NCBI RefSeq assembly: GCF_012272695.1
Contig: NZ_CP050902.1
Coordinates: forward strand, 1,178,001 to 1,242,000
Direction: 5' to 3'
Origin: Nocardioides sp. JQ2195
GTDB taxonomy: Bacteria; Actinomycetota; Actinomycetes; Propionibacteriales; Nocardioidaceae
Length of the DNA stretch: 64,000 bases
A program made the translations under genes and the position numbers. Position 1 is the stretch's first letter. Each line of letters opens with the position of its first letter. Below, piece by piece: positions 44,253 through 53,154 of the stretch. Below the pieces are notes generated by a model that saw nothing but the letters and a program-made list of their open reading frames with translations, did no database searches and was not told where the DNA came from.

Positions 44253-45250
44253 GCAAGGTGGCAGTCTTCAGCGCGGGCTCATGGGGGACTGCGTTCTCGA
44301 TGATCCTGGCCGACGCCGGCAACGACGTCACGGTGTGGGCTCGGCGAGAGGAGGTGTGTGAGTCGATCAACGGCAAGCACGAGAACTCCGACTACATGCC
44401 CGGCATCGAGCTGCCGCACAGCATCTCCGCCACCACGGATCCCGAGCGGGCGCTGGCCGGCGCCGAGATCGTCGTGCTCACGGTGCCGTCGCAGTCGCTC
44501 CGCGAGAACCTGACCACCTGGGCGCCGTTCATCCCGCGCGAGGCCGTGATGGTCTCCCTGATGAAGGGCGTCGAGCTCGGCACGGTCAAGCGGATGAGCG
44601 AAGTGATCGCCGAGGTGACCGGCGCCGGTTCCGAGCGGATCGGGGTGGTCAGCGGCCCCAACCTCGCGCGTGAGATCGCCCGGCGTGAACCGGCCGCCTC
44701 CGTGGTGGCCTGTGAGGACGAGGAGGTCGCCAAGCGGTTGCAGTCGCTGTGCCACTCCAAGGCGTTCCGGCCCTACACCTCTGTCGACGTCGTCGGCTGC
44801 GAGCTCGGTGGGGCCTACAAGAACGTGGTCGGTCTCGGTGTCGGGATGGCGATCGGCCTCGGCTTCGGTGACAACACCACCGCCTCCGTGATCACTCGTG
44901 GCCTGGCGGAGACGGCTCGCCTCGGAGAGAAGCTCGGGGCGAACCCGCTCACGATGATGGGCCTGGCCGGCCTGGGCGACCTCGTCGCCACCTGCTCCTC
45001 CCCGCTGTCGCGCAACCGCACGTTCGGTGAGAAGCTCGGGCAGGGCATGACCACCGAGGAGATCTACGCCAGCACCAACCAGGTCGCCGAGGGCGCGAAG
45101 TCGTGCGCCTCGATCCTCGACCTGGCCCGGCGCAACGGGGTCGATGCGCCCTTGGCCGAGGCCGTCACCGAGGTCGTCGCCGGGCGCCTCACCGTCGGCG
45201 GGATGATGGACGGCTTCATCGCCCGCGACATCAAGCCCGAGCGCTACTGA
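44249..45250 (+). CDS. gpsA: NAD(P)-dependent glycerol-3-phosphate dehydrogenase
   Basis: 333 residues; makes sn-glycerol-3-phosphate from DHAP for phospholipids. Rossmann start VAVFSAGSWGTAFSMILADAG, LKGVELGT-like MKGVELGTVKRMSE, SGPNLAREI, GGAYKNVVGLGVGMA and catalytic-lysine region, and GLGDLVATCSSPLSRNRTFG. Notably the first loop reads SAGSWGT where most GpsA have GAGSWGT. Operon with plsC. Confidence 0.95.
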   Translation: MSKVAVFSAGSWGTAFSMILADAGNDVTVWARREEVCESINGKHENSDYMPGIELPHSISATTDPERALAGAEIVVLTVPSQSLRENLTTWAPFIPREAVMVSLMKGVELGTVKRMSEVIAEVTGAGSERIGVVSGPNLAREIARREPAASVVACEDEEVAKRLQSLCHSKAFRPYTSVDVVGCELGGAYKNVVGLGVGMAIGLGFGDNTTASVITRGLAETARLGEKLGANPLTMMGLAGLGDLVATCSSPLSRNRTFGEKLGQGMTTEEIYASTNQVAEGAKSCASILDLARRNGVDAPLAEAVTEVVAGRLTVGGMMDGFIARDIKPERY

Positions 45251-45270
45251 CGCGACAGGCAGGGTGGGCC

Positions 45271-45304
45271 GTGGAGCGAGGTCGCGACGGAGCGTGTCGA
45301 GACC
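45271..45304. repeat. Degenerate copy of the 54-nt-type palindromic element
   Basis: GTGGAGCGAGG ... GAGCGTGTCGAGACC resembles the inverse of the repeat unit at 18790-18994 (GAGCGAGG facing GCGTCTCGAAACC). It lies between the convergent gpsA and PLP-enzyme genes. One diverged copy suggests the family is dispersed across the chromosome. Confidence 0.5.
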
Positions 45305-45336
45305 GGGTGACCCGGGAGACGAGTGGCAACTGAGGC

Positions 45337-46404
45337 TCAGACCAGGTCGTCGAGCGCCCTGCGCAGGTCGTCCCACAGGTCATCGACGTCCTCGACGCCG
45401 ACCGACATCCGCACGAGGGCGTCAGGGATGGTTGCCGGTTCGCTGCTCCACCGCCGGCGGCGTTCGAAGGTCGACTCGACGCCACCCAGGCTGGTGGCGT
45501 GGATCCACAGCGACGTCTTGCGGGTCAACAGGTCCGCCGCCATCGCGCCCTGCCCGAGCACGACCGAGATGATGCCGCCGAAGCCCGGGTAGCGGACCTC
45601 GTCGACCGCCGGGTGCTCCTCGAGCCGGCGGACCAGCTCCTTGGCGTTCTCCTCCGCACGCTCCACGCGCAGGTGCAGGGTGCGGATGCCGCGCAGCGCC
45701 AGGTAGGCCTCGAGGGTGCCGGGCACGGCGCCGATCAGGTCGCGACGCTTCTTGAGCACGTCGAACAGCTCGGCGTCGCGCGTGATGACGGCACCCATCA
45801 GTGCGTCGCTGTGGCCGGCGATGTACTTGGTGGCCGAGTGCACGACGATGTCGACGTCCATGTCGAGCGGCTGCTGGCGAAGGGGAGTGGCGAAGGTGTT
45901 GTCGACCACCACGTAGGCGCCGGCCTCGTGGGCGGCAGCCCGGACGGCCGGGATGTCGGCGATCTCCAGCGCCGGGTTGGTCGGGGACTCGAGCCACACG
46001 AGGGAGGCGTCGGCACAGGCCGCGACGACCTCATCGGTGTTCGTGATGTCGACCAGGTGCGCGACGATGCGACCGCGCGACTCCAGGTCGGCCAGCTGCA
46101 TGACCGTGCCGTTGTAGGAGTGCCGCGGAGCGACCACCTTCTGGCCCTGCCCGACGAGGTCGAGGATGGTGGCGACCGCGGCAAGCCCGGAGGCGAACGA
46201 GATGCACCGACCACCCTCGAGCGAACCGAGTGCGTCCTCGAAGGCCTGCCACGTGGGGTTGCCGTAGCGACCGTACTCGGTGTCGCCTCCGGCGACGTAG
46301 GTCGAGGCCATCGTGATCGGCACGTTCAGCGGGGCGTCCGGCTCGGCGTCGGGGCGGCCGACGGTGACGGCAAGGGTGGCGGGGCGCAACGACTTCTCAG
46401 GCAT
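45337..46404 (-). CDS. Trans-sulfuration-type PLP enzyme (cystathionine gamma-synthase/lyase family)
   Basis: 355 residues. Motifs: GRYGNPTWQAFEDALGSLEGG, SGLAAVATILDL, VWLESPTNPALEIAD, VVVDNTFATPL, PLP lysine in HSATKYIAGHSDAL, and ATSLGGVESTFERRRRW. Members act as MetB, MetC or MetZ; no specificity assigned. ATG 46402-46404 has a TAGTGT 7 nt upstream on its strand, so the message is probably leaderless. Divergent from the pyrE-like gene. Confidence 0.85.
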   Translation of the reverse strand: MPEKSLRPATLAVTVGRPDAEPDAPLNVPITMASTYVAGGDTEYGRYGNPTWQAFEDALGSLEGGRCISFASGLAAVATILDLVGQGQKVVAPRHSYNGTVMQLADLESRGRIVAHLVDITNTDEVVAACADASLVWLESPTNPALEIADIPAVRAAAHEAGAYVVVDNTFATPLRQQPLDMDVDIVVHSATKYIAGHSDALMGAVITRDAELFDVLKKRRDLIGAVPGTLEAYLALRGIRTLHLRVERAEENAKELVRRLEEHPAVDEVRYPGFGGIISVVLGQGAMAADLLTRKTSLWIHATSLGGVESTFERRRRWSSEPATIPDALVRMSVGVEDVDDLWDDLRRALDDLV

Positions 46405-46448
46405 GGCACCCACACTAGGACTTCCGCGGGTACGACATGATGGAGCCC

Positions 46449-46985
46449 GTGACTGACGAGACGAAGACCACCTTGGCCCGCGACATCGACGCCTGCTGCC
46501 GCCTCAGCGGAGAGTTCACCCTCCGCTCCGGTCAGGTGTCGAACGAGTACTTCGACAAGTACCTCTTCGAGTCCGACCCGGCGCTGCTGGCCCGGGTCGC
46601 CGACCAGATGGTCGACCTGGTCCCCGAAGGAACCGAGCTGCTGGGCGGGCTCGAGCTGGGTGGCATCCCCATCGTCACCGCGCTGAGCATGCGGGTGGAC
46701 CTGCCGGCGCTGTTCGTGCGCAAGAAGGCCAAGGAGTACGGCACCTGCAAGCTGGCCGAGGGGCCCGGCATCGAAGGCCGTCGCATCACCTTGGTCGAGG
46801 ACGTGATCACCACGGGTGGCGCGGTCCGTGATGCCACGAACGCGTTGCGTGCGGCCGGGGCGATCGTGGAGGTGGTCGTCTGCGCGATCGACCGCAGTCC
46901 TGAGGGAGAGAACCCGCTGGCCGACGTCGAGCTCGAGGTCCGCCCAGTTCTCACCAAGGCCGAGTTGGACGCCGTCCACGCCTGA
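46449..46985 (+). CDS. pyrE: Orotate phosphoribosyltransferase (PyrE-like)
   Basis: 178 residues. OPRTase: RSGQVSNEYFDKYLF (orotate-binding), LVRKKAKEYGT-type FVRKKAKEYGTCK, and the PRPP loop LVEDVITTGGAVRDA. Start uncertain: ATG 46437, ATG 46440 or GTG 46449; GTG is chosen because CATGAT (46436-46441) is 7 nt before it and the family N-terminus fits. The shorter-than-usual length (about 213 in E. coli) is normal for this class. Confidence 0.87.
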   Translation: MTDETKTTLARDIDACCRLSGEFTLRSGQVSNEYFDKYLFESDPALLARVADQMVDLVPEGTELLGGLELGGIPIVTALSMRVDLPALFVRKKAKEYGTCKLAEGPGIEGRRITLVEDVITTGGAVRDATNALRAAGAIVEVVVCAIDRSPEGENPLADVELEVRPVLTKAELDAVHA

Positions 46986-47008
46986 CCCATGCCCTAGGGT
47001 TCTCGCCA

Positions 47009-48133
47009 ATGACCTCCTCGAACCGCAAGCCCCGTGTCGCCGTCGTGTTCGGCGGCGTCTCCAGCGAGCACTCCATCTCCTGCATCTCTGCCGGCAGCGT
47101 GCTGAAGGCGATCGACCCCGAGAAGTACGACGTGGTCCCGATCGGCATCAGCACCACCGGTGAGTGGGTGCTGGAGAACCCCGAGACCAACCAGCTCGCG
47201 CTCGGCCCCGCCGGCGAGATGCCGAACGTGGTCGGTGACCGCGAGGTCACCCTCACGCACGGCGAGCGCACCAGCCTCGAGCTCCGCGACGGGGGTGGGG
47301 CCGCCCCGGGCGAGGGACTGGGTGACATCGACGTGGTGTTCCCGGTGATGCACGGTCCCTTCGGGCAGGACGGCACCCTGCAGGGGCTGCTCGAGATGGT
47401 GGGCGTGCGCTACGTCGGCGCCGGGGTGCTGTCGAGTGCGGTGGGCACCGACAAGGCATTCATGAAGCTGCTCTTCGAGGCGCAGGACCTTCCCGTGCTG
47501 CCGTACGTCGTGGTGACGCCGCGGGAGTGGGCGCGCGACGAGACCGGAGCGCGTGACCGGATCGCCGAGCTCGGTTTCCCGGTCTTCGTGAAGCCGGCGC
47601 GAGCCGGATCCAGCTTCGGGATCAGCCGGGTCAACTCGGCCGACGACCTCGACGCGGCGCTCGAGGAAGCGCGCCGCTTCGACCCGAAGGTGATCGTCGA
47701 GGCTGCCGCGATCGGGGCCCGCGAGGTCGAGTGCGGGGTCCTGCAGGGCGAGGGCAACGAGCCGCACCTGACCAGTGAGCTCGGTGAGATCCGCATCGAT
47801 GCCCACCACCAGTTCTACGACCTCGAGGCCAAGTACCTCCCCGAGGAGAACACCGCCCTCGACGTGCCTGCCGAGATGGAGCCCGAGCTCGCCGACCGCA
47901 TCAAGTCGTATGCCGTTCGTGCCTTCGAGGCCCTCGGTGTGGAGGGTCTGGCCCGGGTCGACTTCTTCGTCTTCGACGACGGCCGGATCGTGCTCAACGA
48001 GGTCGAGACCATGCCCGGGTTCACGAACCTGTCGATGTTCCCGCGGATGTGGGCAGCCAGTGGGGTGGACTACCCCGAGCTCGTGGACCGCCTGATCCGA
48101 CTGGCCCTCGACCGCCCCCTCGGACTTCGCTGA
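47009..48133 (+). CDS. ddl: D-alanine-D-alanine ligase
   Basis: 374 residues; makes the D-Ala-D-Ala dipeptide of peptidoglycan. VAVVFGGVSSEHSISCISAGSV, FPVMHGPFGQDGTLQG, FPVFVKPARAGSSFGISRV and FDDGRIVLNEVETMPGFTNLSMFP are diagnostic ATP-grasp motifs. ATG 47009 has TAGGGT 8 nt upstream (46995-47000), leaderless. Immediately after the pyrE-like gene. Confidence 0.96.
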   Translation: MTSSNRKPRVAVVFGGVSSEHSISCISAGSVLKAIDPEKYDVVPIGISTTGEWVLENPETNQLALGPAGEMPNVVGDREVTLTHGERTSLELRDGGGAAPGEGLGDIDVVFPVMHGPFGQDGTLQGLLEMVGVRYVGAGVLSSAVGTDKAFMKLLFEAQDLPVLPYVVVTPREWARDETGARDRIAELGFPVFVKPARAGSSFGISRVNSADDLDAALEEARRFDPKVIVEAAAIGAREVECGVLQGEGNEPHLTSELGEIRIDAHHQFYDLEAKYLPEENTALDVPAEMEPELADRIKSYAVRAFEALGVEGLARVDFFVFDDGRIVLNEVETMPGFTNLSMFPRMWAASGVDYPELVDRLIRLALDRPLGLR

Positions 48134-48150
48134 CCCCCCGCGAGGTGCGG

Positions 48151-48630
48151 TCAGACGCAGCCCCTGCCTGATCGCTGGAGAGTCTCCTTCACGACGGCGC
48201 CCACCTCGACGGTGACAGCGTCCGGTGGTCGGAGCTCGCCGGGGAGGTGGATCTGCACGTTGGGGGCGTAGCCGATCGTGGTCAGCGTGACGTCGGCGGC
48301 GGGGTCCTCGACCTGGCCGTCGGGAACGAACCAACCCACACCGTCCGTCTCCCAGCAGGCCGAGAACTTGTCGAACTCCTCGGGCATCGGCACACCGCAG
48401 GTGACCACGATGGCCGGATCGCCCCAGGCCCGGCCGAGGGCTCCGTCGGGAGAGACCTCGACGGACTCCTGGTCGGCGAGCTCCGAGGGCAGGGCGTCGA
48501 GGAAGGAGCGGCAGGTGGCCTCGGTGCTGTCGTCGACGTCGGGGGAGTCGATCTCCACGGCCCCCGAGCATCCGGCGAGGACGGTCGACAGGAGGGTGCA
48601 CGCGACGGCGCCCCGGGTCCGGAGGGACAC
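48151..48630 (-). CDS. DUF3515-family lipoprotein
   Basis: 159 residues from GTG 48628-48630. Signal with lipobox STVLAGC; the mature part has ATCRSFLDALPSELADQ, AWGDPAIVVTCGVP and SACWETDGVGWFVPD, the DUF3515 pattern. A longer TTG start (48664-48666) adds a basic Arg-rich tail before the signal and seems less likely. Function unknown; membrane-anchored outside the cell. Confidence 0.8.
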   Translation of the reverse strand: MSLRTRGAVACTLLSTVLAGCSGAVEIDSPDVDDSTEATCRSFLDALPSELADQESVEVSPDGALGRAWGDPAIVVTCGVPMPEEFDKFSACWETDGVGWFVPDGQVEDPAADVTLTTIGYAPNVQIHLPGELRPPDAVTVEVGAVVKETLQRSGRGCV

Positions 48631-48677
48631 GGGGCGCCGACGACCAGGGCGTGGAGCAGGGTGCAAGGGCGCGCTGC

Positions 48678-48914
48678 TCAGATGTGGACGACCGGGCAGG
48701 TGAGCGTGCGGGTGATGCCCTCGAGGTTCTGCACCTTCGAGACGACCAGCTTGCCGAGCTCGTCGACGTTGCGTGCCTCGGCACGAACGATCACGTCGTA
48801 GGGGCCGGTGACGTCCTCGGCGACGTTGACGCCGGAGATCTGGGCGATGGAAGCGGCAACCTCAGCGGCCTTGCCGACATCGGTCTGGATCAGGATGTAG
48901 GCCTGGACGACCAT
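48678..48914 (-). CDS. Stand-alone Lrp/AsnC ligand-binding (RAM) domain protein
   Basis: 78 residues: VVQAYILIQTDVGKAAEVAASIAQISGVNVAEDVTGPYDVIVRAEARNVDEL in outline, positions 1-55, is a RAM (regulation of amino-acid metabolism) domain without the helix-turn-helix. ATG 48912-48914 has AGGAG 6 nt upstream. Probably forms oligomeric rings that bind amino acids. Adjacent to the DUF3515 lipoprotein. Confidence 0.8.
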   Translation of the reverse strand: MVVQAYILIQTDVGKAAEVAASIAQISGVNVAEDVTGPYDVIVRAEARNVDELGKLVVSKVQNLEGITRTLTCPVVHI

Positions 48915-49018
48915 GGGTGCTCCTCGGTCTGCGTGTGTGGACATTGCCACGCCAACCTACCGCCTCGGGCCCGCGTGTCGAAAGGTGGTGGCCATTGCAG
49001 TCCTGATGGGATGTGGCC

Positions 49019-49990
49019 ATGCCTGCCGCCCCGTTCCCACCTGACAGCACCTTGGCCGATGCCGGCGAGTTCGGACTCATCTCAGCGCTCAGGGAGATCT
49101 TCGACCAAGGGGAACACGTCCTCATCGGCCCGGGCGACGATGCCGCCGTGCTGCGCGTCAGGTCCGGGCACGTCGTGGTGTCCACGGACATGATGGTCGA
49201 GGGCCGTCACTTCCGCCGGGACTGGGCCTCGGCCGCCGACGTGGGTGCCCGAGCCGCGGCCCAGAACCTCTCCGACATCAATGCGATGGGCGGTCGCGCT
49301 TCGTCACTGACCATCGGGCTGGCCGCACCCGCAGACCTCCCGGTGGCCTGGGCGCTCGACTTCGCCCGCGGGTTCGCCGACGAGTGCGCGAAGGTCGGCG
49401 CCAGCGTGGTCGGTGGCGATGTGACGCGCTCCGAGAGCCTGGTCATCTCGGTCACCGTCATCGGTGCCTGCACCGTCGCCCCCGTCGTCCGCTCCGGTGC
49501 CACTGTCGGGGACGTGGTCGCGCTGTGCGGTCGCCAGGGCTGGGCCGCGGGAGGCCTGGCCGTCCTGGGGCGCGGGTTCCGCTCGCCGCGGGTGCTGGTC
49601 GAGGCCTACCGGCGACCCGCACCGCCGTACGACGCGGGCCAGGTCGCGGCGGATGCCGGCGCGACGTCGATGATCGACGTGTCAGACGGCCTCCTCGCCG
49701 ACGCCGCGCACATCGCGGAGGACTCCCAGGTCGCGATCGACATCACCACCGAGAGCTTCGAGATCGCGGAGCCGTTGCACGCCATCGCTGCCGCCCTCGG
49801 GGCCGATCCCATGCAGTTCATCCTCGGTGGGGGAGACGACCACCCGTTGCTGGCGACCTTCAGTGACGTCGAGGCCGTCCCAGAGGGCTGGCAGGTGATC
49901 GGCTCGGTCAACGAGCCCGACCACGACGGGGCCACGGTCACCGTCGACGGCGCACCCTACGAGGGCGAGACCGGCTGGACCCACTTCTGA
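49019..49990 (+). CDS. thiL: Thiamine-monophosphate kinase
   Basis: 323 residues; phosphorylates thiamine-phosphate to thiamine diphosphate. ThiL motifs: GEFGLISALREIF, GPGDDAAVL, TDMMVEGRHFRRDW, AQNLSDINAMGG and GGDVTRSESLVISVTVIG. Alternative start GTG 49013. Convergent with the lipoprotein at 50006-50617. Confidence 0.93.
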   Translation: MPAAPFPPDSTLADAGEFGLISALREIFDQGEHVLIGPGDDAAVLRVRSGHVVVSTDMMVEGRHFRRDWASAADVGARAAAQNLSDINAMGGRASSLTIGLAAPADLPVAWALDFARGFADECAKVGASVVGGDVTRSESLVISVTVIGACTVAPVVRSGATVGDVVALCGRQGWAAGGLAVLGRGFRSPRVLVEAYRRPAPPYDAGQVAADAGATSMIDVSDGLLADAAHIAEDSQVAIDITTESFEIAEPLHAIAAALGADPMQFILGGGDDHPLLATFSDVEAVPEGWQVIGSVNEPDHDGATVTVDGAPYEGETGWTHF

Positions 49991-50005
49991 CCCGGCTCGG
50001 GCCCG

Positions 50006-50617
50006 CTACTTCCAGGTCCAGCTGGAGCGGAGCGCATCGACGGCGGCCTCGTTCTGCGCCTGGCTGCCGGGGGTCTGCACACAGATGATGTAGGCGGTGT
50101 TCTCATGGCGGAAGTAGAAGACCTGGGCGCGGGTCCCGCTCGCCTGCCCGCTCCCTTGCACATGGGTGGCGGCCTCGCCGGCCCAGGTCGTGTCGGCCAG
50201 CTGCTTCCCGTTGCTGGCGTAGAGGCGCTTCATGTTCCCGACCATCTCCTTGAGGCCGTGGTCGAAGAGCTCCTGGGAGACATCGGGCTCGGCATCGACG
50301 GTCACCCGGTGATCGGCGCCGACGGCGACGCTGCCGTAGGCGTCCTCGGGGCCGGCCAGGGCCTGGTCGTCGGTGGAGTCGATCCAGTCCTTCGGCAGGT
50401 TGAAGGTGTAGTCAGAACGCGCGACCTCGACCCCTCGGTCTGCCTCGGCAGAGACCGATGGCGAGACCGATGGCGAGGCCGACGGCGAGGCGGAGGCACT
50501 GGTGGCTCCTGAGGACTCCTGCGAAGGCCCGTTGCCGTTCGCGTCGTCGTTGTCGCCGCAACCAGCGAGCAGGCTCACGGCCAGCAGCAGGCTGACTGTG
50601 GTGATGGTGATGCGCAT
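50006..50617 (-). CDS. Lipoprotein of unknown function
   Basis: 203 residues. Lipobox VSLLAGC after a short signal; then a Ser/Ala-rich linker (GATSASASPSASPSVSPSVSA) and a folded C-terminal domain (TFNLPKDWIDSTDD, ... QVFYFRHENTAYIICVQTPG). It resembles small extracytoplasmic domains found in Actinobacteria; no family recognised with confidence. Divergent from the type-VII-like gene pair. Confidence 0.7.
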   Translation of the reverse strand: MRITITTVSLLLAVSLLAGCGDNDDANGNGPSQESSGATSASASPSASPSVSPSVSAEADRGVEVARSDYTFNLPKDWIDSTDDQALAGPEDAYGSVAVGADHRVTVDAEPDVSQELFDHGLKEMVGNMKRLYASNGKQLADTTWAGEAATHVQGSGQASGTRAQVFYFRHENTAYIICVQTPGSQAQNEAAVDALRSSWTWK

Positions 50618-50776
50618 GTGACTCCCGAGGTCGGAACAGGCGATGCGAACACCCTAGTCACACAGTGCATCCAAGGTGAAGATGAACTTCCCACGTCATG
50701 GTTGGTTTGTATTCTCGTCCCACTGGGCAGAAGGCGGATCGTCAGAGGAAACGTGGAGCTCGGGAGGAGATGTTCT

Positions 50777-51223
50777 GTGGTCAAGATAGACCCGGACGAG
50801 GTCGATGCACTGGGACAGGACACGATCAAGTTCGCGAACAAGTACCTGAAGGAGTCGGAGCCGCTCTCCAGCGTCTCCGTCAACGAGGCCACCTTCGGTG
50901 ACTTCGACACGGCTGCACAGTTCGTCCTGGTCCACGGCACCGCGGAGAACGTCGTGAAGACCACGCTCGAGGGTGTGCACGACGACCTGGTCACCTTCGG
51001 TGGCGGGCTGAGGAAGGCCGTGGCCACCCTGCTCGAGGCCGAGGACGACACCGTGCGCGCGTTCGAGCTCTTCGGTGGCTACATGCCGGGGATGTCGGTG
51101 GACCCGACGACCACCCTCGACGAGAACTCTCTCAACGACATCGGCGACATCGACGTCAACGCGGCAGAGGACCGACGCGAGGCTGCCCTCGCGGAAGGTG
51201 CGGACGGAGGTGACACCGCATGA
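50777..51223 (+). CDS. Small protein of a type VII secretion-like gene pair
   Basis: 148 residues from GTG 50777 with GGAGGAG 7 nt upstream. The N-terminal part (IDPDEVDALGQDTIKFANKYLKE) looks like the alpha-helical EspC/DUF2580-type start of ESX-secreted helical partners; the rest is acidic and helical with a short C-terminal Asp/Asn/Glu-rich end. Its stop overlaps the next gene by 4 nt. Assignment to type VII is by resemblance, not by motif proof. Confidence 0.5.
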   Translation: MVKIDPDEVDALGQDTIKFANKYLKESEPLSSVSVNEATFGDFDTAAQFVLVHGTAENVVKTTLEGVHDDLVTFGGGLRKAVATLLEAEDDTVRAFELFGGYMPGMSVDPTTTLDENSLNDIGDIDVNAAEDRREAALAEGADGGDTA

Positions 51224-52590
51224 TTCCCAAGGGCGGTGGGGACGGGAGTGGATTCACTCCGCGCAACAACCCCTACGCGGGTCCCCATGAGCTGAAGCTC
51301 AAGCAGATCCTGAAGACCAACTTCGGCAACCTCAGCGACGCGGAGAAGTCCTGGGCCGACGGTGCAGCAGACCTGGCCAGCCTGGTCGTGACACTCACCA
51401 AGCAGAGGGACCGGATGGAGGACGAGTACGTCTCCTCGGGCGAGCACGACCCGGGGCGTGCTGCGGTGAACACCTACCAGAAGCTCATCGACATGGTGAA
51501 CAAGCGCCACACCGAGATGACCGACGTGGCCGACGCCGTCAAGAAGGCGCGGGAGGCCTCGTCCACCGCGTGGACCGAGTACAACACGCTTCCCGTGGTC
51601 ACCGAACCGGCTGCCGACAATCCGACGGCGGGCATCACCGGCCACTCGAAGGAAGCCATCAGGAAGCGCACGGAGGCGCTGAACGACGCCGAGAGGGTCA
51701 ACACCACCCACGCCAACTCCGTGAATGCTGCGGAGGCCAAGGCGCGTCAGGTCCTAGCCACCTACGACTCCGAGATGGAGCAGGCCACGTCGAAGATGCG
51801 CAAGGTGGCCGGCATGGAGCAGCCGGGCAGCGTGACCAACTCCACCACCAACGCCGACATCAGCCCCTCCTCCGGTCGGCCGACCAGCAGCAACCCGGGT
51901 GTGATCCGGCAGCCGCAGATCGAGAGCACCTCGACGGCCACTCCGACGACGCACACGGTCAACACGGGCACGCAGACACCGACCCAGGAACCGCCGCACC
52001 TGACCACCGAGCCGCCGACCGTCCACCACACCCCGAACACCACACCCGTCAACAATCCCGACCACAACGGGTTGCTCCAGTCGGCACCCACGGCACCCCC
52101 GTCGACAGGTCCCTCGCCGACGACGTCGATCGGCCCGACGACGAGCCCCACACCCACCAGCGCGAGCCCGGTGGTCGCGCCGACCCTGTCGAGCGCCGCG
52201 GTCAGTCGCACTGCTGGCACGGCGATCCCCGGGTCGACCCCGGCGCGCAGTGCGGCGCTCGGCCGGTCCAGCTCATCGACGCCGGCACGCGGAGTGCTCG
52301 GGCGCAACACGATGATGCCCGGCCAGTCGGCGGCAGGCCGTTCGAGCGCGACGGCCGGACGCCCCGGGTCGCGCGGCATGGTGCCCGGCCAGTCCGGCAC
52401 GAGGGGCACCAGCGGAACAGCCGGCTCGCGCGGCTCGCGCGGATCGGGCCGCGGCGCGATGGCCCCCGGCACAGGGGGACGAGGCACCGGCAAGGACCGT
52501 GATCGCCAGGGTGACTCCGTCGACCTCCTCTGGGACGACGGCCAGGAGTGGCTCGGCGACGACGAGCTCAGCCCCGAGGTGCTCGACTGA
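51220..52590 (+). CDS. Long helical protein with low-complexity tail, possible type VII substrate
   Basis: 456 residues. Residues 30-205 are helical (LSDAEKSWADGAADLASLVVTLTKQRDRMEDE ... NDAERVNTTHANS), similar to WXG100/PPE-type four-helix starts, although no WXG is present. A ~200-residue Pro/Thr/Ser- then Gly/Arg-rich tail follows, and the C-terminus DLLWDDGQEWLGDDELSPEVLD is reminiscent of the acidic W...PxVID ends of actinobacterial ESX-associated proteins. Overlaps the preceding gene. Confidence 0.5.
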   Translation: MIPKGGGDGSGFTPRNNPYAGPHELKLKQILKTNFGNLSDAEKSWADGAADLASLVVTLTKQRDRMEDEYVSSGEHDPGRAAVNTYQKLIDMVNKRHTEMTDVADAVKKAREASSTAWTEYNTLPVVTEPAADNPTAGITGHSKEAIRKRTEALNDAERVNTTHANSVNAAEAKARQVLATYDSEMEQATSKMRKVAGMEQPGSVTNSTTNADISPSSGRPTSSNPGVIRQPQIESTSTATPTTHTVNTGTQTPTQEPPHLTTEPPTVHHTPNTTPVNNPDHNGLLQSAPTAPPSTGPSPTTSIGPTTSPTPTSASPVVAPTLSSAAVSRTAGTAIPGSTPARSAALGRSSSSTPARGVLGRNTMMPGQSAAGRSSATAGRPGSRGMVPGQSGTRGTSGTAGSRGSRGSGRGAMAPGTGGRGTGKDRDRQGDSVDLLWDDGQEWLGDDELSPEVLD

Positions 52591-52614
52591 GAGCTCCACG
52601 ACCAGCAACGTCAG

Positions 52615-52639
52615 GACCCCCGTCACGATGGCGGGGGTC
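52615..52639 (+). terminator. Terminator after the type-VII-like pair
   Basis: GACCCCCG (52615-52622) pairs with CGGGGGTC (52632-52639), followed by TTGTG. Confidence 0.75.
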
Positions 52640-52689
52640 TTGTGCTGTCCGGGGGACGCGACGCGGCGGTCGCTCGCGGGGACGCGAAA

Positions 52690-52719
52690 GAGCCCCCGGA
52701 CCCACAGGTCCGGGGGCTC
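52690..52719 (-). terminator. Terminator of rpmB
   Basis: GAGCCCCCGGACC (52690-52702) and GGTCCGGGGGCTC (52707-52719) pair perfectly over 13 bp with loop CACA; on the rpmB strand TTTCG follows. Confidence 0.85.
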
Positions 52720-52730
52720 CTCGGCTCAGG

Positions 52731-52916
52731 TCAGCGGGAGACCTTGCCGGCCTTGAGGCAGCCGGTGCAGACGTTCATGCGCTTCGGGGCACCGTTGACG
52801 GTGGCGCGGACACGCTGAATGTTCGGGTTGAAGCGACGCTTCGTAATCTTGCGCGACCAAGGACGGTTGTTACCGAAGCCTGGCTTCTTGGCGCAGATGT
52901 CACAGACGGCAGCCAC
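52731..52916 (-). CDS. rpmB: 50S ribosomal protein L28
   Basis: 61 residues; L28 of the large subunit. AAVCDICAKKPGFGNNRPWS, KITKRRFNPNIQ and MNVCTGCLKAGKV show a four-cysteine zinc-binding (C+) form. The start is GTG 52914-52916 with GGAG ~7 nt upstream. Divergent from the DAK2-domain gene. Confidence 0.96.
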   Translation of the reverse strand: MAAVCDICAKKPGFGNNRPWSRKITKRRFNPNIQRVRATVNGAPKRMNVCTGCLKAGKVSR

Positions 52917-53154
52917 CGTGAACTCCTGGAAAGATCGAGGTTGGAACGAGAGGGCCCGGAGCAGGTCGGCTCGCGGGCAACCGAACAAGAGTATCTGATC
53001 GGTGGCCGAACACGGAAATCGATCGCGAGCGGACTCCGGATCCGCAACGTGGGCACGAGCCCGCGAGCCCGACGGCGGTTCCACTAACCTGACCTCCACG
53101 CACGTACGACGAGCGTGCGCGCGGCGATCGCGCACCACGACGAGGGGAGGACGG

